Assembly (NCBI RefSeq): GCF_003589595.1
Contig: NW_020653200.1
Span: 10,267,455 to 10,331,454, forward strand
Reading direction: 5' to 3'
Length of the DNA: 64,000 nt
Origin: Hyposmocoma kahamanoa
Taxonomy: Eukaryota > Arthropoda > Insecta > Lepidoptera > Cosmopterigidae
The translations under genes were made by a program, and so were the position numbers. The notes beneath the pieces are model-generated. The model made no database searches. It was not told the origin of the DNA and saw nothing but the letters and a program-made list of their open reading frames with translations. Below, one piece after another: positions 24,052-34,149 of this stretch. Each line of letters begins with the position of its first letter. Within the stretch, counting starts at the first letter, position 1.

Positions 24052-24760
24052 CAACTAGCAAAAAATAGTCTTAAATAAATCATCTATGCGGTTTCTTCAA
24101 GATCTACTGCATTGTACATTAGGCTTGAAATGGTTGTATTGATCTTTAATAACCGATTTGGGTACAAAATATAAGACTTCTAGCATTGATTCAGTTCTGC
24201 ATCGGCATTGTAACGCGAATGACGGTAGTGCGAAGACGGTTGCGCGAAAGTTTAAATGCGCGATAGTTCATTTGCGCGAATGGTCAGTTTCGCGAAAGCT
24301 TGAATGCGCGATAGTTCATTTGCGCAAATGACGATAAAACGAAGACAAATTTGCGAAAGCTGGAAGGCAAGACAAAGAAAATGACAAAAATTGCGACTGA
24401 CATGATCTTTTTTTATAAAAATTACATTACCAAATTCTATTAAACCATCAGTAAATTGCGTGTGTGTTACTGCATGTTGGGTAAAATATATATGCGCAGT
24501 TTTTTGCCGGTAGGTTATCGATAAATTTTCAATGTCCCCTGAAATTATTATGTATTAAAAAAAATATTTTCTTAATATATTAAAAATTATTTACAGGCAC
24601 TGGCTTGCCTAAGACAGTTACAGGATCTACGCATGACTAAATACTGAGAATGTGCTGTTATGAAACTCTTGTGCTAAAATGTGACTATATCAGTGTCTTT
24701 ATATTTGACGCCATTAAGTAAATTGGGGTTCCTGATAAGTAAGACCAGATATTATGTTGA
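24052..24760 (+). repeat. Interspersed repeat B, copy 2, interrupted by an insertion
   Basis: Matches 17090-17520 on both sides of an extra segment at about 24205-24510. The extra segment contains two 48-bp tandem units (24244-24291 and 24292 onward) built from gcgaaag...aatgcgcgatagttcatttgcgc, with GC content far above the flanks. Confidence 0.65.
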
Positions 24761-25996
24761 AATTAGAGTTTAAGTCATATATTGTGCTATTTTAAGTCTA
24801 CTTGTCCATGTGTTCTTGTTAAGATCACAAAAATTGGCCCGATATGTCAGCATTTCTCGAGTTGAGAAATCTCAATCTGAAACCTTAGTAATGATTTTTT
24901 TTACCGTAGATCTTGATTAAAAATAATTATGCGCATCTAAACATTTTTTTCACATTCGCATAATGAAAAAATTATTAAGTTACCTTATTGAGTTTAGGAA
25001 CAATAAATATCAGACTAACTAATAATAACATAATAAAATAACTAATAGTAATAACTAATTAATAAAAACTATTATTGGACGCAATTTACTTCAAAGAATT
25101 CATAAAATCTAAAAATGATCAAAGGCTATGAAAACTGTATGGTCACAACGTCGAATATTGAATAGCTAGAATTAAGGGATATTTTACAGTTTATAGAAAA
25201 AATAGAACGGAGCTCGTCCGTACATTTAACTATACTTAGTGATTTTTGCCTTTAATGACTTCTTGCACAAAGCTGATGATATATTAAATACAACGATTCT
25301 TGTTAACGATTTTAGGAACCTTGTAAAGTTGTGCCTATTTTTATTTAACCTTATCTTCATTGATGTTACACCAAATTTATAATAGACATTATTTAGTTAC
25401 AAACCTAGTAACGCGTTGCCTTGAATCACCAAAACTACAATGCCTTTTTGGGATAGTTTGCTACTTGGGAGGTATGTTTCTAGAACAGGAAAATTAAAAG
25501 AGCTATGCTATATGTTTTTATGTAGAAAATATCTGCATTCGTTTAGTTACAGCATAATTTTATTAATAGGCGAATATAATTGTTATTAACAAATATCTTT
25601 GATCTTATTAATTTTATATTTACAACGTTAAGGTGTAAATAATGTCAAATAATATATTAGATTAGAATACGTTAAACTAAAATCATCGTAAGTTGATAAA
25701 ACTCGAAAGGTTCCAAAGCTTGTACTTTAGAAAACACAGTGTAAAATGACGTGTGAAAATACTGTCTGGAGTAAAACTGACACCATTGTTTATTATGGAC
25801 ATCAAAATCACAATCAGTTCCACGAATTATATATTTTCATCTTTCCATATGGTGCCAAATATATATATTTAATACTACAAAGAAAAGTGGGGAAGCCTAT
25901 AATTTTAAAGGGCTAGATACAATTTAAAAGTCAACATGCGAATTGACACGTTTTAATTTAGAAATTAAATTAATGTTTCACTGATAATCAACTTAC

Positions 25997-26129
25997 CCGT
26001 TTTATTACTGCTTGCTAGATCGCCAACGTTAAATTTTTTAGAAAGAACTGGCGTTGGTGGTCTCACATTGAACGCATTATTAGAATTATCATAAGCGACC
26101 TCGTACACGTGTTCGCTTCCGTTTTCGCA
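25997..26129 (-). CDS. Exon 3, probably alternatively spliced (133 nt), AIP3/sickle-tail-like gene
   Basis: The exon lies between a TGTAG acceptor and a GTAAGT donor on the minus strand. Only phase 0 is open throughout: 44 codons plus one base, starting CENGSEHVYEVAYDNSNNAF and ending near VGDLASSNKT. It then joins exon 4 in phase 1, forming a glycine codon at the junction. Entering in phase 1 hits a stop after 14 codons, so an mRNA read from MLSRW exon 1 must skip this exon. Its length is not a multiple of three, so inclusion and skipping give different upstream frames. The product looks like disordered linker with a PPTP motif. I do not recognise a domain in it. Confidence 0.6.
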
Positions 26130-26622
26130 CTACACATAAAAGTTTAAATTTTTAATAATTTACTGTTCACTCAAAAAGCAAAATAACACAACGAACTAAA
26201 ATTCAAATAAAAATTGAATATAAATAAAAAGTAATTTGCACAAGCGCGCATTGCGGTCACGGTCCCGCGATTTTTAACGGCAATTTGTAATTTAAACTAA
26301 ATTTTTAAATAATTATCACACGCGCACTGCAATTAGAAATCGCAAAAAAATGCGTAAAAATTTTCACGAAATTTTAAACAAGTTTCCGCATTTTTTATGC
26401 ACCGCTATGCGCTTTTACTAACGTTTTTGCAGCACAAACAACAAAATAATTTATTCATTTTGATTGTATTATTAATTTAAAATTCAAAACAGAAATAAAT
26501 GCAAATAAATAATTTAAATCTTTTCGTTCGATGAACTGAAGTGGCGAAGCGTGAGCTCTTCGCTGCTCCCGCTTGTAAATAGTGGCGAAATGTAGGGCCC
26601 GTAGCTGCTGCTCTTAATGCTA

Positions 26623-26662
26623 TATATAAATCGTCGCACACTAACGCAGCTACATTCTCAGT
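26623..26662 (+). promoter_or_regulatory. Possible core promoter (TATA box plus arthropod initiator)
   Basis: TATATAAA at 26623-26630 is followed by tctcagttg, whose TCAGT (26658-26662) matches the arthropod initiator. The spacing (about 35-37 bp from TATA to +1) is slightly longer than usual. Downstream, aaATGTgtgagtg near 26709 could be a start codon cut by a splice donor. No following plus-strand exon was found, so this may be a relic or chance. Confidence 0.25.
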
Positions 26663-28529
26663 TGTAAACTATCAATCAGAGAGAGATAACTATAATTTTT
26701 CTTTACAAATGTGTGAGTGAATCTATACACGTATTTCAAAAGTAGGAAATGTTTCACACTCACTCTTCACTACTATATGCAACAATTTAAACAAAAATTA
26801 GGTCTAGGACGCCTGTAAAATATTTTTAGGAACTATTCAGTACATTATTGGTCATCGATAGTACAGCGGTTAAAAAGTAGGCGCTTGATGAGGTAGTTCC
26901 AGGTTTTTCTAAATTTTATCTGGTCTGGCTAGAAGTCAATTTCGTTGTTCAGGTACTCATAGTAATACTACGACTCAGTAATTGGTGTGGTTGCCAGACA
27001 CATTATTTTGCTACTTGCGATCGTACACATCCGGGGATTTTGCTGCATAATACAAAAACAATTAGCTTAAAGCGATTAGTAGTGAATAGATTTTTTGGTA
27101 GAAACAATTTGTTGACATAGGCATAGACTGATTCCTTACGATAAAATTACATTTTAAAGGATTTTCTGTAAATTAATCAAAACCATAATTTTCAACAAAG
27201 ATTAGAATAATTATAAATTAAATGAGAAAAGTAAACATTTAGGTATATTATTTATACATTCTCAGTAGGTACGTACTTGTATGTATAAAGTTAAAATAAA
27301 TTAAAATGAAGTATCTTCACTTCCACAAAAACAATTTGTAAGATTTATTTTATATATTTTTCAATTGATTTTGTAACAAATATTTTATTCTTCGAATTTG
27401 CAATAATCAAACGAATATTAGTAATTTCGTGTATGTAGTACACACTTTAGCAGCTTTAGCAGCGCAGCTTCGATCTTTTGTTGGTAGACATGTATACTTT
27501 ATTTAGTTATCTACTAATGTTATGTATATGTTCTATTGTACAAAGTGTGCCCAGCGCAGCTCGATGCCCGCGCCTGCAGGACCTTCTATTCACTTTTTGC
27601 TTAAAGAAGTGTAACCTGTCCCGTAGAAATTAAAGTTCATGTTGGATCGCAGCGTCACACGCGAGGCTTCGGCAATTTAAGACGACCTTAGGCTGTGAAC
27701 GACATATCTGGATTTTCTTAACATAAGTGGAAAAGAGTTATTAAATGGTTAGTGCAAATCCCGGAGGAAGGGTTGAGAGTTCATCACATTATTTACGTAA
27801 ACGTTTCGACTGTCTGTTTCATTACCTCGAATGTTAACAATGAAAGAGTAAATAAACCATGGAGTAAAATAAATACAAATGTAAAATGGTTTAACGGGTA
27901 GAAAGATTTATTTCATGAAATAATATCAATACTATTATTACATTTTTTCAATCTGAAAAGCTTCACTTCATTTAGTGAAATATTAATCATAAATGGTCTT
28001 CAATAGTATTGAAGAGCATATTTAACATGTGATTGGACGGTTTAAACCAAGATATCGTGAAATTCAATATCTCCTTGTGCTCCGGAACTTGCGATGTATA
28101 ATTCGTTTCAAGTTTAATATAACATGAAATTACTAACAGTGCATTAACCTCGTACTATTTGTACAAAACTATGCATTTATCTGTATAAATTTAATTGTCA
28201 TATTAATTTCAAAGCTCTGTTTATGTATTTTATACTCTATCCAATTTTCTACCTTCTTCAAGGTGAGAAGCATGAAACTGGAATTCCCTGCCTTCGATCG
28301 GACGCGTTAAGTCAGACTGGTCGATCCTTCCACCACGACTCTAGGGCAAAAAATATTTTTCCCCAACAATCCTTGGTCTGGTCTTGACGTGATCAATCCA
28401 TCGGACGGGTGGTCTACCTTTTAGTCTTTTTGTGTCTCTTGGCCGACGTCTCTCTCTCAGACCTCATGAGGAACAAAAATCTCGGCTCTTAGAACCAGCG
28501 TTAAACGTTGTTTCTATTAATATAGCCAT

Positions 28530-28845
28530 AGCTTCATTGAAGAAGTATACCCACTGGACCGGGAAACTAACCAGGCCCGAATAAAACTTTGAAAGGAGAG
28601 ATACCCCATGGCATCACTCATTCTGCTGTCGGAGTACCTCCCTCTTGGGCATGAACTACTTGGCATACTTGTCTCTAAACAGGCTGCAGACCTAAGTCGG
28701 TCGAAGCAAGGAGAGCATACTCGAGTGGGGATATAGCTCGGAGAGTGCCTGTCTGTGTGGTATCTCTCCTCAGACAATGGCACATCTTTTGTTCTGCCCT
28801 GCGTATACACATGAGAGGACCTGTACAACGCCACTGATAAAACCG
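28530..28845 (+). pseudogene. Jockey-like non-LTR reverse transcriptase, C-terminal relic
   Basis: Plus-strand translation near 28670-28840, allowing a stop, reads SLNRLQT.VGRSKES, then LEWGYSSESACLCGISPQTM and AHLLFCPAYTHERT. The NRLRTGVGRSK....WG...S..C.CG..QTM.H....CP pattern is the zinc-knuckle-containing C-terminus of jockey-type LINE polymerases in insects. In-frame stops show it is dead. A minus-strand ORF over the same bases is a shadow. Confidence 0.7.
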
Positions 28846-29785
28846 CCTCAATCGCTAAGTACTGTAGACTAGGCTCTACTCTATGAGTAGAATTGCTGGC
28901 TGAATATAGGTAGTGATTATAGTTTTATATTTAGAATGTTAAGGATTGAAATAAGAAAACAGAAGATCTTGACATATTACACATTACATCCTAGACTGAA
29001 AGTATAAACTATGTAAAAAATGTGAAATAAACCAAATCTTTGAAGTTTATCCCAGTTTATATTTTTAGAAGTACCTCTCGTAACGCAATCCGAGTTACCC
29101 TTCATTACAGTACCCACTGGTTCTCTCAAATATAAATGTCAGAGTCAACGTCAACACGCCAAGAGGAATAATATTATGTGTTGTTATTATGTTTCATATT
29201 ATTCTACTTTTAGTTTATGTAAGTATGTTTGTTTGTTTGTTCATATTTATATATTTTTTATTTGTGTAAGAGTAATAGGTGTTTAAATACGTGTTCCGTT
29301 GCGCCCTCAATTAATTATCATCTAAAAAGTTTTCTTGTAAACCAAAGGTTGTTGTTGTGAAAGAAAATTGCTATCTAGCTATAAGGCCGGCTGGACCTGT
29401 CTTTTTTGTATTATTGTGTATTTGTTCCAGTGTGCAATAAAGAATATTTGTATTGTATTTGTTATTTATAATTTTATAACAATAACTTTTACACAATGAT
29501 TTGTTTCAATCTCAAGGGAATTATGTGCTTTGTTTCTTAAATTAGAGAAAGACAATTGCGTCCATAAGCCTATTGTATGCTATACTAAGCAACGAGCAAC
29601 GTTATGAAATTCTAGTACATTTTCTAGTAAATTCTAGAAATTATCATTTTGAAGGATAGGTATCTTTTTATGAACCAGTAAAGCTAATTTTTTTTCTGGT
29701 GACTGCTCAACTTTTCACTAGTGCATATTTAATTTGTGTACTTCTCTGTCTTTAGTATGTGTTATTTAAATATTTTGTCACTTAC

Positions 29786-29821
29786 CGTCGTTTCTGGAGC
29801 CATCGCCATGCCAGTCATCTT
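29786..29821 (-). CDS. Exon 2, 36-nt (or 33-nt) micro-exon with tandem acceptor, AIP3/sickle-tail-like gene
   Basis: The minus strand shows CAGAAG directly before the exon and a GTAAGTG donor after it. The two adjacent AGs allow the exon to start at 29821 or 29818, a NAGNAG acceptor that adds or drops one codon. Two frames are open. Phase 0 gives (K)MTGMAMAPETT, which joins exon 3 in frame and contains a possible start codon. Phase 1, continuing from MLSRW exon 1, gives DDWHGDGSRND and leaves one base, which fits exon 4 but not exon 3. Both frames have G/C-rich third positions, so composition does not decide. Micro-exons of this size are common in large insect genes. Confidence 0.55.
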
Positions 29822-30761
29822 CTGGAACAAATAAATGGTTTTTAACTGAAAAATATTTTTAAAAACCTACATTTTAGCTTTATTCAGATATTACTGTTAT
29901 CCAAAAAGGGTTAGTCAAAATTAGGTACTGAGATAGAGTTCTTACGACCAGAAAATTCTGATAGTTTAATTATATTAACTAAATAGTAATATTAATAAAT
30001 AAAGTTTGAGTTTAAAAATAATGTGTGGGATGTATTGGCGTTTCTTAGAAACTTTAGTAACTGTATTGTTTATAAAGCAAGGTTTTTGTGATTCATAAGC
30101 ATTATTCGTAAGTACAGAACTTTCGAGTACATACTCGTATATGTGTATGAACAAATAAATGCTAACATTCTACGCTTATGTCAAATAGAGGAGCACAGGA
30201 GAATAAACACAATAGAAGTGCTTAGTAGGTGTAACACGTGTGCCAACACTAAGCGAAGTTCCGCATATTTGAGCTCAGTTCACCATTTTCGCTTTGTACG
30301 TTTTGGTCGTGTCAATTTTCTCGTACAAAACCTTAAAAATTGTGGAAAAATGTCTTATTTTGCAAATCTGGAGTGCAAAAATAATAGTCATACCTGTAAC
30401 CCATATGGTGGTGTCGTGGTACGTATCATCGTTAAGTCTTGTTTTATTTAATTTTAATAAATTTTCCATTTCCTGTTTCTTGTAATAGATTTATTGTTAT
30501 AACAAACCAGTGTAAACATTATATCGCTGCAATGTGGTCGACTTTTTTTTTTGAAAAACGTTAATAGGCGTTAATCGTTCGTAGTCTTCCAGTTATGATA
30601 GTAGATGGCAGCACCATGAATGAAATTTCAATATAAAATTAAAATGTTATAACTTGCAAGAATAGGTAGTGAACTTTCAACGACATACCAACCGGGTAAA
30701 GTTTAAATTATATTAACAGTCCAGAATTTGTTATATCTTTTAAATTAGAAACTACGACAAC

Positions 30762-30802
30762 ACTCACACTATCATGGTGTTTCACATTATGATAGTGTGA
30801 GT
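30762..30802. repeat. Perfect 14-bp-stem hairpin
   Basis: actcacactatcat (30762-30775) pairs perfectly with atgatagtgtgagt (30789-30802) across a 13-nt loop. Too short for a typical pre-miRNA; possibly a transposon end remnant. Confidence 0.6.
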
Positions 30803-32529
30803 TTTGGTGACAGTGGTTCTGATAGTAACCGAAGTTTAAGAGGGAGCAGAGGAAAAATTCCTAATATTCGATTTGATTTTAGAGGGGTATATCCACTTTA
30901 AAGTTAAAAATAAAATATTGTGTGAGTAACTATACGATATATTCAAGCATAGACATTAATCAGAAACATTAAACAATAAAGTTTCCTCGATAGATAAAAA
31001 TCACGAAATGACCTCTAATTTTCACATTTTTTCGATTTATCCTGGAAATGCTACAGGTTATTAGGACAAAAATTAGATAATTAATTATATTTATGCATGA
31101 TCGACAATTGTCACTACGGATTTTCCCTCCCCTCCCTTTCCCTTTCCGATCCCTTTAGTTTTAGAGTTATTCCGCTAAAACGAATTTGGTACTTTTAATG
31201 CGCAAAATTCAACATCTCCTGTCGCATGTCATGCGAACTTCAGGCATATATTTGTTTCACAAATTTGGGCGGAGCCAATGTCAAATCTTTTTTGGCATGC
31301 TGCCTCTTAAGGCTCTTCCATTGTTTTTTTTCTTCCGTGTGGGAGTACAGAATAAATAAATACAAAGAAAAATTCCACAAAACGGGTTCGAAAAAATCTA
31401 TTTGTCGCTGTAATAGGAGGAAAAAGTTTCACATCGGGTCGTACGATATAGCTCGACACAGGAGTGTGCATCCTGTGAATTTCCGATCACGTCGTACGCA
31501 ACCGTAATTGACGATTGATCGGCTGCATCAACACCTGGACGTGCGAACGACTCCGAATGTGCGAAGACCACACATTTCATATATCCCCGATCCGATACGA
31601 TAGCTGAACATGCGGGTCGACGCTCGAACAGACACATAGAGCGCAAATCGGATTAATGCGACAATTATGGTAAAACATGATCGTTCCAAGTCGATTTCGC
31701 GTCGATAAGTTTGGTGATTCCCAAATTGAGAGTCCAGGCCGTTAATGAAAAATTCGGGATTAATTTGTACAACTTAATCTTGCCATTACTTCGATTCGAA
31801 GGGTGCGCGAAAGGAGCTTCCCCGTATGACGTATCATTCCTTACCCGTACGTCTGGCGCAATCTAGGCAAATTCTTTCGCCAACCACGGTTGCAAGCATT
31901 ATCATGCAATAATGCATGCCATCGATACGATAAGAAGAATTACTTCGATGGAAATTTAACACATCAATGGCGTCAGTCATCAAGCATTGAAGAAATTGTA
32001 AGACATGCTACTCAAAGCGCCATGATAATGACGCGCTGTCGCGTTTTCGATGATGTTATTGCTTACAATAGTAGGGGTAGAATCGTTTTTTGTGTCAATG
32101 GATTTTTTAAGTCTTCAAGAAAATATGTAGAATATTAAACTTATTTAATGATATTATAAAAAATATACAAAATGAAATTATAAGAAATATAGGTATACGG
32201 TCGCAAAAAATGCTGCTAAAGCAGTAGACAAGTAGAAAAGTTGAAATGTTTCATGAATACGTTCAAATACAATTTTGAATTTTGAATTTTTCTCTCATTC
32301 GTTTTCTTTGTCATTCTTATTTTGCTTGGTTCCGTCGTCACTCCCATCAATATTCTCGAAGCGAGAGGTCGTGCCATAATTCTAGTAAACGTGCATTGTA
32401 TAACGACGAAACACAAAGATGTGAAGAAAATTGTTTGCGTTATAAACATTCTTGAAACGAGAGGACGTGCCGATAAATCACAAACCATTTTCAATTCATT
32501 ATTGTTAAACGTCACGTCGATTACTATTA

Positions 32530-33807
32530 GGGGTTAAAGTATGAAATTGCCGTTTTATTGCAATAGGTTCTTTGAATTTTCATAGAATCTTCATAGTTTG
32601 AGGTTTTCGAATGAAACTTTTTTCAAATGGTTTCTGTGATTTTTTTTTTTTTATTTGAAACATTTGAATATCGACTTTCAATTGTTTTTGTTATTCAATT
32701 TAGACAAGAAAGATGGATACTGCGAAAATTCGAGTGATTTTTGAATACGAGTTCCGACGCGGAACTAACGCGGCAGAAACAGCCCGCAATATCAATGCTG
32801 CGTTTGGAGAGGGGTCTACTAATGAACGCACCGTGCGATTTTGGTTTAAACGCTTTCGTGATGGAAATTTCGACTTAAAGAACGAGCCACGAGGAAGACC
32901 GCCCACACAGGTGAATAACGATGAATTAAGAGAGATAGTGGAAGCCGATCCTAGTCAAACTACCCAGGAATTAGCGGCATGGTTTAACGTTACCTTACCC
33001 ACAATATTGACTCACTTGCGTCAAATCAATAAAATAAAAAAATACGAAAAATGGGTGCCTCATGATTTGACTGATCTGCAGAAAGAAACGCGTGTTGAAA
33101 CTTGTGTTGCCTTGTTGAACCGGTACAGAAATGAAGGAATATTGGATCGAATTGTAACATGTGATGAAAAGTGGATTCTTTATGATAACCGGAAAAGAAA
33201 AATGCAATGGCTGACCCCAGGTCAAATGCCACAACAGTGTCCTAAAGCAAAACTTACCAATAAAAAGGTAATGGTAACTGTTTGGTGGTCTCAGCATGGT
33301 GTTATTCACTATAGTTTTCTCCGATCTGGTCAAGCAATAACGGCAGATGTCTATTGTGCCGAACTCCGAACCATGTGGACAAAACTAGCAGTAAAACAGC
33401 CCCGACTCATGAATCGATCTTCACCATTATTGCTCCACGACAACGCGAGACCTCACACAGCACGAGAAACCATTTTGACCCTTCAGGAACTGCAGTTAGA
33501 AACCATTCGTCATCCTCCGTATTCACCAGACCTTGCTCCAACAGACTACCATTTTTTTCGTGATTTGGACAATTATCTACGTGACAAGAAGTTTTCTTCC
33601 CAGAAGGCAGTACAAAATGCTTTCACACAGTTTGTGCAGTCTAGATCGTCGGAGTTCTATCGCAAAGGCATTAATAACCTTCCCATTAGATGGCAGCAAT
33701 GTATAGATAATAATGGCAACTATTGTGATTAAATAAATTTGTTAAAAATTTAAAAAATAAACAATTTAGATTTTCAGTACAAATCGGCAATTTCATACTT
33801 TAACCCC
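32530..33807 (+). mobile_element. Mariner transposon, cecropia-type, apparently complete
   Basis: Perfect 23-bp inverted repeats (GGGGTTAAAGTATGAAATTG plus CCG) lie at 32530-32552 and 33785-33807. TA dinucleotides at 32528-32529 and 33808-33809 give the expected target duplication. The 1278-bp length and a single uninterrupted transposase gene are typical of an autonomous Tc1/mariner element. It lies in intron 1 of the AIP3-like gene, opposite in direction. Confidence 0.93.
32713..33732 (+). CDS. Mariner transposase (DD34D), cecropia/Hsmar1-SETMAR-like
   Basis: 339 codons, start ATG at 32713, stop TGA/TAA-type end after NNGNYCD. It cuts and pastes the surrounding element at TA sites in the nucleus. 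The N-terminal paired-type helix-turn-helix region is residues 1-110 (FEYEFRRGTNAAETARNINA; NERTVRFWFKRFRDGNFDLK). Next come the linker motif WVPHDLT (about 125-131) and the catalytic aspartates in VTCDEKWILYD, LLLHDNARPH and YSPDLAPTDYHFF. The last two Asp are separated by 34 residues, the mariner signature. Length agrees with the family (about 340-345). It strongly resembles the transposase part of primate SETMAR. All catalytic residues are present and there is no stop, so it may be active or only recently inserted. The left-hand copy at 7-8.8 kb is its close sister. Confidence 0.94.
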   Translation: MDTAKIRVIFEYEFRRGTNAAETARNINAAFGEGSTNERTVRFWFKRFRDGNFDLKNEPRGRPPTQVNNDELREIVEADPSQTTQELAAWFNVTLPTILTHLRQINKIKKYEKWVPHDLTDLQKETRVETCVALLNRYRNEGILDRIVTCDEKWILYDNRKRKMQWLTPGQMPQQCPKAKLTNKKVMVTVWWSQHGVIHYSFLRSGQAITADVYCAELRTMWTKLAVKQPRLMNRSSPLLLHDNARPHTARETILTLQELQLETIRHPPYSPDLAPTDYHFFRDLDNYLRDKKFSSQKAVQNAFTQFVQSRSSEFYRKGINNLPIRWQQCIDNNGNYCD

Positions 33808-34055
33808 TATTATTAAAATTATATAGTTAAGGTCCTTCTTGAACCTTCTTTTTCCTTTTTTATTATCTCTTAGAATAAATCTTGTGAACCGAGTCTTTTA
33901 CATTCTCATGTCTCCTGAGTGATTACCGGTCTGTAATTTGTGACGAATCGAAAAAGTAAATTTATTAGGCTAAATCAATACATTAACATAAAATTGAAGC
34001 GATTATAATTATTAAAGTTACAATTATAGAAGGTCTATATTCGTCTTAAACTTAC

Positions 34056-34149
34056 CATTATCTCGTCCTTTCCGTTTTTTCTTGCCGGTTGAGCTTGACG
34101 ACTTGCCGGTCTTCTCCGACTTGTCTTTGCTTTTCCACCGGCTGAGCAT
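34056..34149 (-). CDS. Exon 1 (candidate first coding exon), AIP3/sickle-tail-like gene
   Basis: A start codon at 34149-34147 opens 31 codons plus one base (MLSRWKSKDKSEKTGKSSSS, then lysine-rich) before a GTAAG donor at 34055. Third codon positions are strongly G/C, unlike the surrounding AT-rich DNA, which supports this frame. The peptide is basic and Ser/Lys-rich, typical of a disordered N-terminus. A second frame is also open from an upstream ATG at 34178-34176: 41 codons, ending in phase 0 at the same donor, with weaker codon bias. A three-codon upstream ORF (ATG AAA TGA) lies just before that. The MLSRW frame joins exon 2 in phase 1; the MNISAV frame joins it in phase 0. Only the second can read on through exon 3. 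Confidence 0.6.

Larger units (their letters stand above)
13295..25996. other. Intron 3 (about 12.7 kb), repeat-filled
   Basis: Holds a LINE tail (13605-13828), two short unknown ORFs (14769-15085), SINE-like fragments, two copies each of two old repeats (A and B), a dead mariner (17.6-18.5 kb), a CCGAC-ended element (20.1-20.4 kb) and a 27-bp inverted repeat (20.9-21.0 kb). I see nothing in 15950-16830, 21050-22830 and 24770-25990 beyond AT-rich DNA. Confidence 0.6.
26130..29785. other. Intron 2, mostly unannotatable
   Basis: Contains a promoter-like patch (26623-26662), a partial repeat-A tail (27450-27700) and a LINE tail (28530-28845). 26700-27440, 27720-28250 and 28850-29780 show only AT-rich sequence. 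A TGCAATAAAGAATA tail-like motif occurs near 29435. Confidence 0.55.
29822..34055. other. Intron 1, contains the intact mariner
   Basis: Apart from the mariner (32530-33807) and a 14-bp-stem hairpin (30762-30802), the stretches 29830-30750, 30810-32520 and 33810-34050 hold no feature I can support. Short ORFs at 30143, 31226, 31398 and 31890 have no codon bias. Confidence 0.55.
1569..34149 (-). other. Gene span: AIP3/sickle-tail-like gene (AGAP005037-type), 5' part, runs off left edge
   Basis: Seven minus-strand coding exons are supported by splice sites and open reading frames: 34149-34056, 29821-29786, 26129-25997, 13294-13143, 11940-11839, 2351-2183 and 1767-1569. Phases agree across exons 3-4 (1), 4-5 (0), 5-6 (0) and 6-7 (1). 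Exon 7 ends with two bases of a split codon, so the gene continues left of the window. The last exon is recognisable as the N-terminal part of the AIP3-like domain of KIAA1217/SRCIN1 relatives, which in vertebrates are cytoskeleton-associated adaptors; the role here is inferred from that family only. Introns range from 415 bp to about 12.7 kb and are full of repeats. The transcription start site was not located. The family call rests on recalled sequence and was not searched. Confidence 0.8.

Noticed and set aside
28517..28834. 105-codon minus-strand ORF
   Set aside because: Antisense shadow of a jockey-like reverse transcriptase tail that is recognisable on the plus strand.
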